From positions 42,364-106,363 of the forward strand of contig JAQWLT010000026.1 in NCBI GenBank assembly GCA_029247205.1: a stretch of DNA of 64,000 nucleotides. Reading direction: 5' to 3'. Of this stretch, positions 1 through 8,791 are shown one piece after another. The notes under the pieces are model-generated. The model was not told the origin of the DNA. It did not search any database and was given only the letters and a program-made list of their open reading frames with translations. The stretch is from Phycisphaerales bacterium. Its GTDB lineage: Bacteria; Planctomycetota; Phycisphaerae; Phycisphaerales; SM1A02. Each line of letters opens with the position of its first letter. The stretch's first letter is position 1. The position numbers and the translations under genes are program-made.

Positions 1-2
1 GG

Positions 3-791
3 TTTGGGCTCTGGCTACGGCGATCAAGGTGGTCATGGTCGGGCTTGCTTGTGGCAGCGATGGGCCCTGTCTTCTACGCGATCTTACTTTGGTCACCAAT
101 CGGGGCAACAACTCCGAACAACTCCATCTCAGTGTTGCACTGGACAGCGGGCCCGATCCTTGGACCCCCCGAACCCTATGGCAACTTCATCGTGTCGCAA
201 GACCCTGACATTGTCATCGTCGAAGGTGCCCGCCGCGCTGCGACGACATCCGCATTCCGCAAGTGGAGTAGCGATGCGCACGTCGCTCTTCGCGGGCCCT
301 TTCTGATTGCGAGCAAGTTCCCCATCCAAACACTGCGCACGATTGCGTGGGCAAATGACATCTTGCTCTTGAAGCTCGTTGTCGAGTTGGAAGATGGATC
401 GCCCCTCCAGTTCCTGATCGTGGACCTCCCCTCAGATCCACGATTGAGCAGATCAAGTGTTATGGCAGCAACGCAGGAACTCCTTGGTCGTCTTGAATTC
501 ACACCCGACATCGTGCTTGGTGATTTCAATCTCACACAGCAAAGTGCACAGCTGCCTGGATTCCTGCCGGGCATGACACCAAACTGGGGGCGGGATGGTC
601 ACGGATGGGGCGGCACCTATCCACGCTCACTTCCTGTGTACCGACTTGATCACGTACTGAGCGATAAACAGGCGAAGCCTTGGCTTGTACAACAAATCAC
701 AACGACCGACCCAGGGGTCGGTCGGCATCGATCACAACTGATTCTTCTGGAGACAAACCCTACTCAGGGACTGCCCGCGCCTTCCCAGTAG
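3..791 (+). CDS. Endonuclease/exonuclease/phosphatase family protein, 5' partial (open to window edge)
   Basis: Frame is open from base 3; N-terminal hydrophobic segment; EEP-type motifs 'DPDIVIVEGAR', 'ILGDFNL'-like 'VLGDFNLT' and 'YRLDHVLSDK'. Confidence 0.8.
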   Translation, partial: FGLWLRRSRWSWSGLLVAAMGPVFYAILLWSPIGATTPNNSISVLHWTAGPILGPPEPYGNFIVSQDPDIVIVEGARRAATTSAFRKWSSDAHVALRGPFLIASKFPIQTLRTIAWANDILLLKLVVELEDGSPLQFLIVDLPSDPRLSRSSVMAATQELLGRLEFTPDIVLGDFNLTQQSAQLPGFLPGMTPNWGRDGHGWGGTYPRSLPVYRLDHVLSDKQAKPWLVQQITTTDPGVGRHRSQLILLETNPTQGLPAPSQ

Positions 792-1654
792 TCCAGCCGC
801 TTCCAAGGATCGGCGAAGATGTCCTGGATGATCCCATTGAGATCTGCTAAGCCTTGCCCGGACTGGGCTTCAAGCGGAAGCCTATTTTGAAGCGTTGGAT
901 CTGACATCCATTCCACCGAACTGTCCGCTCGCAATACATTCAGGCCGATCCGATGATTCAAGTCTGTTTGCCGACGCAGCCCGTCGGTGATAAGGATCCG
1001 CTTGGGGTTACGCTCCATGATCACATACCGACCATTGGGCAGCAAGTGACCGCGGTAGTGATAGTTACCGTAGACCACATGATCTGGCTGGGCTTCGTCG
1101 TCGTCACGAGGCTTGACCCAATCTTGTTTGTACCGCTCGTGATCGTGCTCCCCCCAGTGTGCCGGGCAGTAGTACGTCGACGCATCAGGAACAAGTCCCG
1201 AGGCAAACAGGCGTCCGAGTCCATCCCAACCATGACGCTGCGACTCAAGCCAATCGCTTCGGACGCGTGCCTGTCGCTGATAGCCCACTGCCGTCGAGCC
1301 GCCTGCATGAATGAACGGACCTTGACCTTGAGCAAGTTCCTCTTCGGTATGTGGCGCGTAGGTACGCAGCAATTCCCCGAGATCAGGATTTGGATTCATA
1401 AGCACTCGACTTTGCGGAAGTCGACCACGGTGGGCTCCACTCCACATCACAAGCCCTTGCCCGAGTGTTCGTTGGTTGCTGGCGCTGAGCACACGGTAAG
1501 TTGCGGTCCGCACCTGGTTCAGGCCCGGCATGAGTAAGCCAAGCAGAAGCGAAATGACAGCAATAACCACCATCAACTCGACGAGACTGAACGCTCGGCG
1601 GCGGAAGTGCTTGATTGCTGAGAACCTATGTTCCATAACCTGACCTCTCCACAA
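764..1654 (-). CDS. Type II secretion/pilin-like protein with prepilin-type N-terminal cleavage/methylation motif
   Basis: 'RRRAFSLVELMVVIAVISLLLGLLMPGL' class III signal followed by pseudopilin-like body. Confidence 0.85.
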   Translation of the reverse strand: MWRGQVMEHRFSAIKHFRRRAFSLVELMVVIAVISLLLGLLMPGLNQVRTATYRVLSASNQRTLGQGLVMWSGAHRGRLPQSRVLMNPNPDLGELLRTYAPHTEEELAQGQGPFIHAGGSTAVGYQRQARVRSDWLESQRHGWDGLGRLFASGLVPDASTYYCPAHWGEHDHERYKQDWVKPRDDDEAQPDHVVYGNYHYRGHLLPNGRYVIMERNPKRILITDGLRRQTDLNHRIGLNVLRADSSVEWMSDPTLQNRLPLEAQSGQGLADLNGIIQDIFADPWKRLDYWEGAGSP

Positions 1655-1829
1655 CCTCTTCTTCGCTCAAAGAAGACACTTACACCATAACTGGAGTAGG
1701 GCCCAACTCGTACCAGTCTTTGACAGGATGGCCAGAAAAGCACAGAAAGACACAAGTATTTGATCCTTGCCCTCAGCGTGGTATCGTGTGGGGCCCTGTA
1801 GCCCTACGAGCAGCTACATCAAGGAGTAA

Positions 1830-2393
1830 TTGGTCATTAACGAAGATCTGGCACTTATGCAGCGAGTTGCCAGCGGCGACGAAAAGGCCGTTGGTGAGCT
1901 CTATGACCGCTTTGGCGGTCTCGTCTTTCGCGGTGCCAGGCAGTTGCTGCCCAGCGACGCCGAAGCCGAGGACGCTCTCCAAGAAGTCTTCCTGAGGCTT
2001 TGGCGGACTGCAGATCGATTTGACCCCAATCGGGCTAAATTGGTGACCTGGGTCATGCTATTGACTCGCCGGCATGTCATTGACCGCATCCGGCGCTCAG
2101 CTGTCCGGCCAAAAACGACGGAAATGACCACGCTCAATGAGGGCTTCGGCCGGCCAGGAGAGACCAAGGGCTCTGCTGCAGAGCGAAATATCCTGCTGCT
2201 GAAATGCCTTGCGACGCTTCCAGAGTTACAGCGATCCGTTATCGAACGTTCTTATTTACAAGGTTTTACGCTCCGAGAAGTGGCGATTCAGCTCGATATC
2301 CCCCTTGGAACGGTCAAATCAGCCCTCAGCCGTGGGCTTGCGCGGCTTCGAAACAACGCAAGTGAAGATCTTCCTGATTGGGCTGCATCCTAA
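1830..2393 (+). CDS. ECF-type RNA polymerase sigma-70 factor
   Basis: Sigma region 2 ('DAEDALQEVFLRLWRTADRFDPNRAKLVTWVMLLTRRHVIDRIRR') and region 4 ('LPELQRSVIERSYLQGFTLREVAIQLDIPLGTVKSALSRGLARLR'); TTG start with AAGGAG SD at 1821-1826. Confidence 0.9.
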   Translation: MVINEDLALMQRVASGDEKAVGELYDRFGGLVFRGARQLLPSDAEAEDALQEVFLRLWRTADRFDPNRAKLVTWVMLLTRRHVIDRIRRSAVRPKTTEMTTLNEGFGRPGETKGSAAERNILLLKCLATLPELQRSVIERSYLQGFTLREVAIQLDIPLGTVKSALSRGLARLRNNASEDLPDWAAS

Positions 2394-2433
2394 ATGGCGA
2401 TACAAGCGAAGGAAAGAGACGAGACCACTTCCT

Positions 2434-3261
2434 ATGACTACTGAACACATCTTTATGCCCTCACACGAGTTGGCCGAACTTGCCGTTCTGGATGCCTATG
2501 GCATGCTCCCAGACGCCGATCTGCTCCGCTTCGAGCAAGCCTTCCTCGCCATCTCTCCCGAAGCCCAAGCCGAACTCCGCCGAATCCAAGCGGATATCGC
2601 CACTGACGAGCGACTCCTGCCGGCTTGTGAGCCCTCAGCAGCGTTGCGTACCAAGGTGATTGGGCGCATCCGCGCTGCCATGGACCTCAGTCAGGCAAGC
2701 GAACTTGATGCCGACATCGCTCGCTTCCAGCATCCTGCGATGCAAGCAGCCGAGCAGAATTCCAACTTCCTGAGTTCGGTGTGGACTTGGCGAATGGCCG
2801 CACTCTTGCTTCTGGGTGTGGTGCTGACCTTGGTCGCCACCAATACCTCCAATCAACGCCACTTTGATCAACTCAATCTTGAGGCAATGCGCCTGCAAGC
2901 AACACACGAATTCGAAGTCGCCATGGGCGATCAGTATCAACCCTTCATGGAACTCATGCGTCGACCTGACGTCGAACATGCGTATCTCTCTGCCGATGGC
3001 GGGCACGGTTTCGTTCGGCTCTCCATTGACGAGACCTCCGGCCGCGTCTTCGTGATGGCAATGGACCTCGTTGGTCATGAAGGTCCATGCCGCCTTGAGG
3101 TTTCGAGCGAGGCAGGCGAACTGCTCTCTGCGACCGACCTGCGAACCGACCGCTACATCGACGCGGCGACAATGGAAGTCGATCCGACCATCTTGGCGAA
3201 TGCCACCATCCGCCTGATCGATGGACTCGGCCGAACCATTGCAACAACACGGTTGACGTAA
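2434..3261 (+). CDS. Anti-sigma factor (RskA-like, single TM)
   Basis: Directly downstream of the sigma gene; N-terminal helical domain, central TM 'MAALLLLGVVLTLVATN', C-terminal extracytoplasmic domain. ATG at 2434 preferred over the longer ORF start. Confidence 0.75.
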   Translation: MTTEHIFMPSHELAELAVLDAYGMLPDADLLRFEQAFLAISPEAQAELRRIQADIATDERLLPACEPSAALRTKVIGRIRAAMDLSQASELDADIARFQHPAMQAAEQNSNFLSSVWTWRMAALLLLGVVLTLVATNTSNQRHFDQLNLEAMRLQATHEFEVAMGDQYQPFMELMRRPDVEHAYLSADGGHGFVRLSIDETSGRVFVMAMDLVGHEGPCRLEVSSEAGELLSATDLRTDRYIDAATMEVDPTILANATIRLIDGLGRTIATTRLT

Positions 3262-3279
3262 GCCAGAAACTCATTCATA

Positions 3280-3309
3280 CAAAGAGAGCCTAGCGATGGG
3301 CTCTCTTTG
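3280..3309 (+). terminator. Hairpin terminator downstream of sigma/anti-sigma operon
   Basis: Perfect 11-bp stem caaagagagcc (3280-3290) / ggctctctttg (3299-3309), 8-nt loop, followed by tggtttt. Confidence 0.8.
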
Positions 3310-3351
3310 TGGTTTTGAGATCAAGGCGAGGCAAGGGACAACCCGGAGACT

Positions 3352-5253
3352 TCATTCGCACCTAGATACCCACGCCTGTTCGTGTGCTTCGAGTTCAGTA
3401 GTCAGCGACTGTTGCTCATCTACAAGTTGCTGCATGGCGGCTGGATCTGACCACGCCACTTCTTCGCCCATGGAAGACTGTATCTGAGAGAGACGCGATT
3501 CTATCTGCTCGATCTTGGCTTCAAGATCAGCAAGTGAAAGACGATCGAGCGGCGATGATTTCTTCTTCGTCGGGGCAAGCCGCACAGCGGCATCGGTCTC
3601 AGTGCAGTTCGACTCGGCCTGCCCACGCTTGGCAATCCACCGAGAAATCGTTCCTTGAAACACCTCAGCAGTGCCCAAACCATCGAGCACAACGAGTTGA
3701 TCACAAGTCGACTCCAGAAGTGCCCGGTCATGGCTCACCATGAGGAGTGTCCCGCCAAACGGGCCGCCACGTCTGAGTACAGCCTCAAGCCGCTCAGCCG
3801 TCGCCAGATCCACATGATTGCTCGGCTCATCAAGCACCAACATGTTGTGGCCGCCACCGAATAACCCAGCTAGAACAGCTCTTGCCCGCTCGCCACCAGA
3901 GAGCGTGCCAAGCAAACGATCTTGATCAGCACCAGTGAACAAGAATGCACCAGCCAAGTCGCGCGCCTCTTGTTCCGATGCCACGCCACCCTTCGCAATA
4001 GCCAATGCCCGCTGCACCCACTCCCACACAGACAATTCAGGGTCGACGTGATCTTGCATCTGTCGAAACCAACCGATGTGCAAACCCGTTCCTGGATCAA
4101 GATGTCCACTCGTCGGGGCAAGATCCTCAAGCAGCACACGCAGCAGCGTGGTCTTGCCCGATCCATTCGGCCCGACGATCCCAATCCGATCCCCCCGCCG
4201 AATATCGAGATTGAGATCCGAAACCAGGCACCGACCACCGAGTTCAATTCGAAGCGAATCGACACTTAACACACGATCGCCACATCGCGCCGCTGGCGGC
4301 AATCGCATCGACGCAACGACTTCGGACTCGGGACGCTCGAGGTCGGCGGAGTCAACAAATCGTTCCAGTCGCGTCTCGCGACCTCTGGCTTGTTTCGCCC
4401 GCTGACCGGCCTTGTACTTGCGTATATAGACTTGCTCACGGCGAATATGGTCCTGCTGCTTCTCCCACATACGTGACTCCGTCAAGCGGCGTTCGGCTCG
4501 CATGGTGACGTATCGCGTGTAGTTGCCCGGAAACATCTCAAGGAGACCGCGGCGTAACTCGACAACTTTGTCACAGACCGCATCAAGCAACCATCGGTCA
4601 TGGCTGACGACGATGACGGCACCAGAAAAGGTGTCGCGTAAGAATCGCTCAAGCCACTCGCAACCTTCAATATCCAAGTGGTTCGTTGGTTCGTCCAGAA
4701 GCAAGAGATCCGGGGCCTCAAGCAACAACTTTGCCAGTGCCAATCGTGAACGCTCACCGCCAGAGAGTTTCATTGCATCGCGATCGAACATCTCGTTGCC
4801 AAGCCCGACGCCATGCAGCGTTGCTTCAATGCGGTGCTCAACGGACCAGCCTCCCGCAGCTTCGAGCTTTGCCTGCAATTCGGACTGCTGCATCATCAGT
4901 TGCTCTAGTTGCTCACCATTCGCGGAGGCCATGTGCTCGTACACCCGCTCAAGTTCTGCATTGAGTTCATCAAGCCGAATGAAAGCGGTTGCGGCGATAT
5001 CACGTACGGTTAAGCCGGCCTCAAACGTGGGGTGCTGCTCCAGTAGGCCCACCCGCGAACCGCGGGCAATCGCAGCGGAACCGCTGTCCGGGTCGTGGCT
5101 ACCAGTCAGTACATTGAGTAGCGTGGACTTACCCGTGCCATTGCGGCCGAGCAGACCAATACGGTCTCCTGCCTGTATCGTCAGGTCGACACCATCAAGG
5201 ATGATGCGGTTGCCATACTGCACGACAACACTGGAAATGATGGCAAGGCTCAT
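3352..5253 (-). CDS. ABC-F family ATP-binding protein (Uup/YheS-like)
   Basis: Two Walker A (GRNGTGKST, GPNGSGKTT), two LSGGE signatures, no TM domain, C-terminal coiled coil. ATG 'MSLAIISSVVVQYG' at 5253. Confidence 0.9.
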   Translation of the reverse strand: MSLAIISSVVVQYGNRIILDGVDLTIQAGDRIGLLGRNGTGKSTLLNVLTGSHDPDSGSAAIARGSRVGLLEQHPTFEAGLTVRDIAATAFIRLDELNAELERVYEHMASANGEQLEQLMMQQSELQAKLEAAGGWSVEHRIEATLHGVGLGNEMFDRDAMKLSGGERSRLALAKLLLEAPDLLLLDEPTNHLDIEGCEWLERFLRDTFSGAVIVVSHDRWLLDAVCDKVVELRRGLLEMFPGNYTRYVTMRAERRLTESRMWEKQQDHIRREQVYIRKYKAGQRAKQARGRETRLERFVDSADLERPESEVVASMRLPPAARCGDRVLSVDSLRIELGGRCLVSDLNLDIRRGDRIGIVGPNGSGKTTLLRVLLEDLAPTSGHLDPGTGLHIGWFRQMQDHVDPELSVWEWVQRALAIAKGGVASEQEARDLAGAFLFTGADQDRLLGTLSGGERARAVLAGLFGGGHNMLVLDEPSNHVDLATAERLEAVLRRGGPFGGTLLMVSHDRALLESTCDQLVVLDGLGTAEVFQGTISRWIAKRGQAESNCTETDAAVRLAPTKKKSSPLDRLSLADLEAKIEQIESRLSQIQSSMGEEVAWSDPAAMQQLVDEQQSLTTELEAHEQAWVSRCE

Positions 5254-5326
5254 GGATCTACTCTGATTAAGGGCGGGTAAAGCGCAAAGCGTACCCGGAC
5301 CGCCAAGCAAAAGGACAATCGAACCT

Positions 5327-5827
5327 ATGCATGACGCACTCTGGGCCCCGTGGCGATTGCAGTATCTCCAACACCTCGACCGCGACACTCGCGAGGGCGG
5401 TGCGGGGCTCGGAGACTTCCTGAGCCACTGTTGGCATGCGCCACAGGATGATCTCGCAAGTCATGTCATCTACCGCGATGACCATGGATTGATCATGCTG
5501 AACCGGCACCCTTATGCGAATGGCCACTTGCTGGTGGCACTGGGCGAAGCAAAGCCGCGGGTGCTCGACTATGAACCATCCCAACGGGCAGCCTTCTGGA
5601 ACCTCATTGAGATCGCCTGGGAACGCATGCAAACCGTGCTCGATCCTCAAGGCATCAATATGGGCATCAATGAAGGTGCCGCAAGCGGCGCTGGATTGCC
5701 CGGGCACTTGCATGCGCACCTGGTGCCGCGATGGCAAGGTGATGCAAACTTCATGAGTACCGTTGCAGGCACGCGCGTCATCCCATCGAGTCTTGATGAC
5801 ATGGCGAGCCTGTATCAGTCTGGCTGA
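5327..5827 (+). CDS. HIT family protein (Ap4A phosphorylase/hydrolase-like)
   Basis: HIT motif region 'GLPGHLHAHLVPRW'; 'NRHPYANGHLLVAL'. Confidence 0.85.
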   Translation: MHDALWAPWRLQYLQHLDRDTREGGAGLGDFLSHCWHAPQDDLASHVIYRDDHGLIMLNRHPYANGHLLVALGEAKPRVLDYEPSQRAAFWNLIEIAWERMQTVLDPQGINMGINEGAASGAGLPGHLHAHLVPRWQGDANFMSTVAGTRVIPSSLDDMASLYQSG

Positions 5828-5839
5828 GAAGCACGCCGG

Positions 5840-6080
5840 GCGAATCCCTCACACGTACGTCGGCGACCGAGGTCGCCCACCCGCCTTGGGACTTGCTCGA
5901 ACCCAAGTACCAAGTGGGTTCGAGGGCCGTCGTTCCCGGCCTTCCCCTCGGTGGAGGCTTGACCATTGACGCGGCACAATCGATCCCTGGGGATTCGATA
6001 GGAACGAGCAAGTGTGCCCGCGAGCGTGTACGTCTGAGGGAATTCGCCTCAACGCATCCCCAACGTACCACCGAGAGGAC
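5840..6080 (+). ncRNA. Candidate structured RNA or structured 5' leader (class unknown; strand uncertain)
   Basis: Non-coding gap with nested helices: 5862-5867/5872-5877, 5896-5905/5915-5924 (10 bp perfect), 5925-5929/5937-5941, 5947-5954/6068-6075, 5970-5977/6014-6022, 5979-5986/5991-5999, 6035-6039/6047-6051. Confidence 0.4.
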
Positions 6081-6232
6081 CCAGAGGCCAGTTGAGACCA
6101 CTCCATCCATCAATTTATGCAGTGGGTTTGACAGAGGGCGATTGGCAAGGAGCACTGGACGGTTCGCGGCTTGGAAGAGCACCAAAGTGGGTCCCCGAGC
6201 ACCGCCCCTGTTCGAGAGATTTGGAGAACGCC

Positions 6233-6526
6233 ATGCGTAACACCTCGCTGCTTGTCTCACTCGCCTCAGCTTTCATTACGCTGCTCATGGTTGGAGGCTG
6301 CACCAGTAGCAACCCCAAGAATGTGTCAATCAGCTCAATTCGAGGCAATCTGACCCCAGAGGTCCGAGGCACCAGCGAGACCAGCTACGACATCGACAAC
6401 AATATGGCGATCGTTGGCAACATTCAGTTACGGCAAGCCTCCGAGGACCTCGGACGCCTCTTCCTCTTTGATCAGCCCAGCACACTCAGTCCCTATCCGA
6501 TCGTGCCAACTGGTCTTGATCCCTAG
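6233..6526 (+). CDS. Small putative lipoprotein
   Basis: 'MRNTSLLVSLASAFITLLMVGGCTSSN' lipobox (VGGC); SD 'ggag' upstream. Confidence 0.7.
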   Translation: MRNTSLLVSLASAFITLLMVGGCTSSNPKNVSISSIRGNLTPEVRGTSETSYDIDNNMAIVGNIQLRQASEDLGRLFLFDQPSTLSPYPIVPTGLDP

Positions 6527-6732
6527 CAAGAGCCTCTTCTGTGGTATGAAGACTGGCATGATTGCCTCGCCTATTGGCCGGGTGGCCTGTATACTGCGTG
6601 ATTCCCTCCCAAGGGACCGCTGAAAGCATCGGCATACTCGAGCGCACCGCGCGCCGGGCTGGCACTCTCAGCGACGACTTCAGCATGCGGCATGCGGCCT
6701 GCATTACTCCCTTGGGCGCCGCACCACACCCA

Positions 6733-8496
6733 ATGGTTGATTTTAATCTGATTGCCGATCTTGGCATCGACGATACCGACGTCGATGCACTCTTACGGGG
6801 TTCCGATGGCGAAACCGTCACCGATGAATCACTTGAAACACTGCTTGCGAGTGACATTCAGCAGGTTGCCCGCGGCCGCATTCTCAAAGGCCGTGTTGCA
6901 GGCCGCGCTGGCGACGACGTCATCGTTGATGTCGGCCTCAAGTCTGAGGGCCTGATTCACAAAGGCGAGTTTGACGACCTTGATGCTCTGCAGCCTGGCG
7001 ATGAAATCGAAGTGCTTCTCGAAGAATTCGATGATGGCAGTGGCGTCATCAAACTATCCAAGCGGAAGGCCGATCGCATCCGCGGTTGGGAACGTGTGCT
7101 TGAGTCCAAGAGCGAAGGCGATATCGTCGAGGGCCGCGGCATGCGGAAGATCAAGGGCGGCATTCTCGTCGACATCGGCGTACCCGTCTTCTTGCCCGCG
7201 TCGCAGATCGATGTTCGCCGTCCCGGCGACGTCAGTGAGTTCATCGGCCGCACAATTCGTGCCGAGATCCTCAAAATCGACGAAGAGCGTCGCAATATCG
7301 TCATTAGCCGTCGCCGTGTACTGGAGCGTGAACGTTCCGAAGCCAAGGACAAGATTCTTGGCGCGCTCGAAGAAGGCCAATTTGTCACTGGTGTAGTCAC
7401 GAACATCGCCGACTTCGGCGCATTCATTGACCTTGGTGGCATCGACGGACTTCTCCACATCACCGATATGAGTTGGGGACGCGTCAGTCACCCAAGTGAA
7501 ATCTGTAAGCCTGGCGATGAACTTGAAGTCAAGGTGCTGCGAATCGATCTCGAAAAAGAGAAAATCGCACTTGGCCTGAAGCAAAAAGAACCCTCGCCAT
7601 GGGACGACATCGAGCAACGATTCCCGATCGGCAACCGTATCACCGGCAAAGTGGTCAGCCTAGTCAGCTATGGCTCCTTCATCGAACTCCAAGAGGGCAT
7701 CGAAGGCCTTGTGCACGTATCTGAGATGTCTTGGACACGCCGTATCAACCACCCCAATGAAATTGTTTCGGTAGGTGACGAGATTGAAGTCGTTGTCCTG
7801 GATATCAACCGAGACAAGCAGGAGATCTCACTGGGCCTCAAGCAAACCGAGTTGAACCCTTGGGAGTTGGTCGCCGAGCGATACCCCACCGGCACAGTTG
7901 TCGGAGGTACTGTTCGCAACCTGACCAACTACGGCGCCTTCATCGAAATCGAGCCCGGCATCGACGGCCTACTGCACGTCTCTGATATGTCGTGGACCGA
8001 GAAGATCTCGCACGCCAACGAGAAGTACAAGAAGGGTGATCCGGTTGAATGCGTCGTATTGGAGATTGATCAGGAGAAGCAACGCGTCGGTCTTGGCGTT
8101 AAGCAACTCGCCGAGGATCCGTGGGTCGCTGCGATCCCGGATGCCTATCACCCAGGCATGGTTGTGCACGGCACCGTGACCAAGATCACAAACTTCGGCG
8201 TCTTCGTCGAGTTGGAAACTGGCCTCGAAGGCCTGCTGCACATCTCTGAATTGTCCGACGAGAAGGTTGATGACCCACAAGACATCGTGAAACCTGGTCA
8301 AAATGTCGATGTCAAAATCCTTCGTGTCGACACAGACGAGCGAAAGATTGGTCTCAGTCTCAAGCGTGCCCAGTGGGGCGACGCCGCTCGTGCTGGAGAT
8401 GATGAAGTCGAGTCGAGTGATTCATCCAAGCCAATGCCAACTCGCGGCGGCATGGACGACCACGGCGCGATGGGCACCGACAAGATCGAGCTCTGA
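6733..8496 (+). CDS. rpsA: 30S ribosomal protein S1
   Basis: Repeated S1 domains ('GRVAGRAGDDVIVDVGLKSEG', 'GVVTNIADFGAFIDLGGIDGLLHITDMSWGRVSHPSEI', etc.). ATG at 6733. Confidence 0.95.
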   Translation: MVDFNLIADLGIDDTDVDALLRGSDGETVTDESLETLLASDIQQVARGRILKGRVAGRAGDDVIVDVGLKSEGLIHKGEFDDLDALQPGDEIEVLLEEFDDGSGVIKLSKRKADRIRGWERVLESKSEGDIVEGRGMRKIKGGILVDIGVPVFLPASQIDVRRPGDVSEFIGRTIRAEILKIDEERRNIVISRRRVLERERSEAKDKILGALEEGQFVTGVVTNIADFGAFIDLGGIDGLLHITDMSWGRVSHPSEICKPGDELEVKVLRIDLEKEKIALGLKQKEPSPWDDIEQRFPIGNRITGKVVSLVSYGSFIELQEGIEGLVHVSEMSWTRRINHPNEIVSVGDEIEVVVLDINRDKQEISLGLKQTELNPWELVAERYPTGTVVGGTVRNLTNYGAFIEIEPGIDGLLHVSDMSWTEKISHANEKYKKGDPVECVVLEIDQEKQRVGLGVKQLAEDPWVAAIPDAYHPGMVVHGTVTKITNFGVFVELETGLEGLLHISELSDEKVDDPQDIVKPGQNVDVKILRVDTDERKIGLSLKRAQWGDAARAGDDEVESSDSSKPMPTRGGMDDHGAMGTDKIEL

Positions 8497-8521
8497 TCGA
8501 CGAGATATTGCATGACAGCGG

Positions 8522-8587
8522 AACTGCCCTCAGGCAGTTTCGTCACACCGATCTGGCTGAAGGCCACCTGCTTGCAGGTGGCCTTCA
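8522..8587 (+). terminator. Tandem hairpin terminator downstream of rpsA
   Basis: Hairpin 1: aactgcc ctca ggcagtt (8522-8539, followed by T-run); hairpin 2: tgaaggccacctg (8558-8570) / caggtggccttca (8575-8587), 13-bp perfect stem, 4-nt loop. Confidence 0.8.
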
Positions 8588-8791
8588 GCACATTGTGATG
8601 AATGTAAGGATTGTCAATACGACCATCTTGCGTCGATTGGCGGTCCAGTGCATAAACGTCGAGATCGTCACGGCGCTTCCTCCTCTGATCTTCGAGATCC
8701 TCTCAGGCCCGCCCATGGGCGGTCCTACCCTACTATGTCCGATGGTGGAACGAATGCAAGGGACCATATCCCTCGTCCACGGAGGAAGGCG

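Noticed and set aside
4523-5266. 247-aa plus-strand ORF antisense to the ABC-F gene
   Set aside because: Low-complexity Ser/Arg composition typical of an antisense shadow ORF; no SD or domain.
5990-6110. Partial resemblance to a cobalamin riboswitch (ATAGGAA, GCCCGCGAGCGTGTA, GCCAGTTGAGACCACTCC)
   Set aside because: No GCCACTG-type element, B12-box mismatches, spacing off, and the downstream gene is a small lipoprotein not known to be B12-related. A covariance search would decide.
5828-6232. RNase P RNA, tmRNA, SRP RNA or 6S RNA
   Set aside because: No GAGGAAAGTCCGGGC core, no tmRNA tag/tRNA-like ends, no SRP GNRA/GGAA apical motif on either strand; 6S cannot be excluded by eye but lacks an obvious single long rod.
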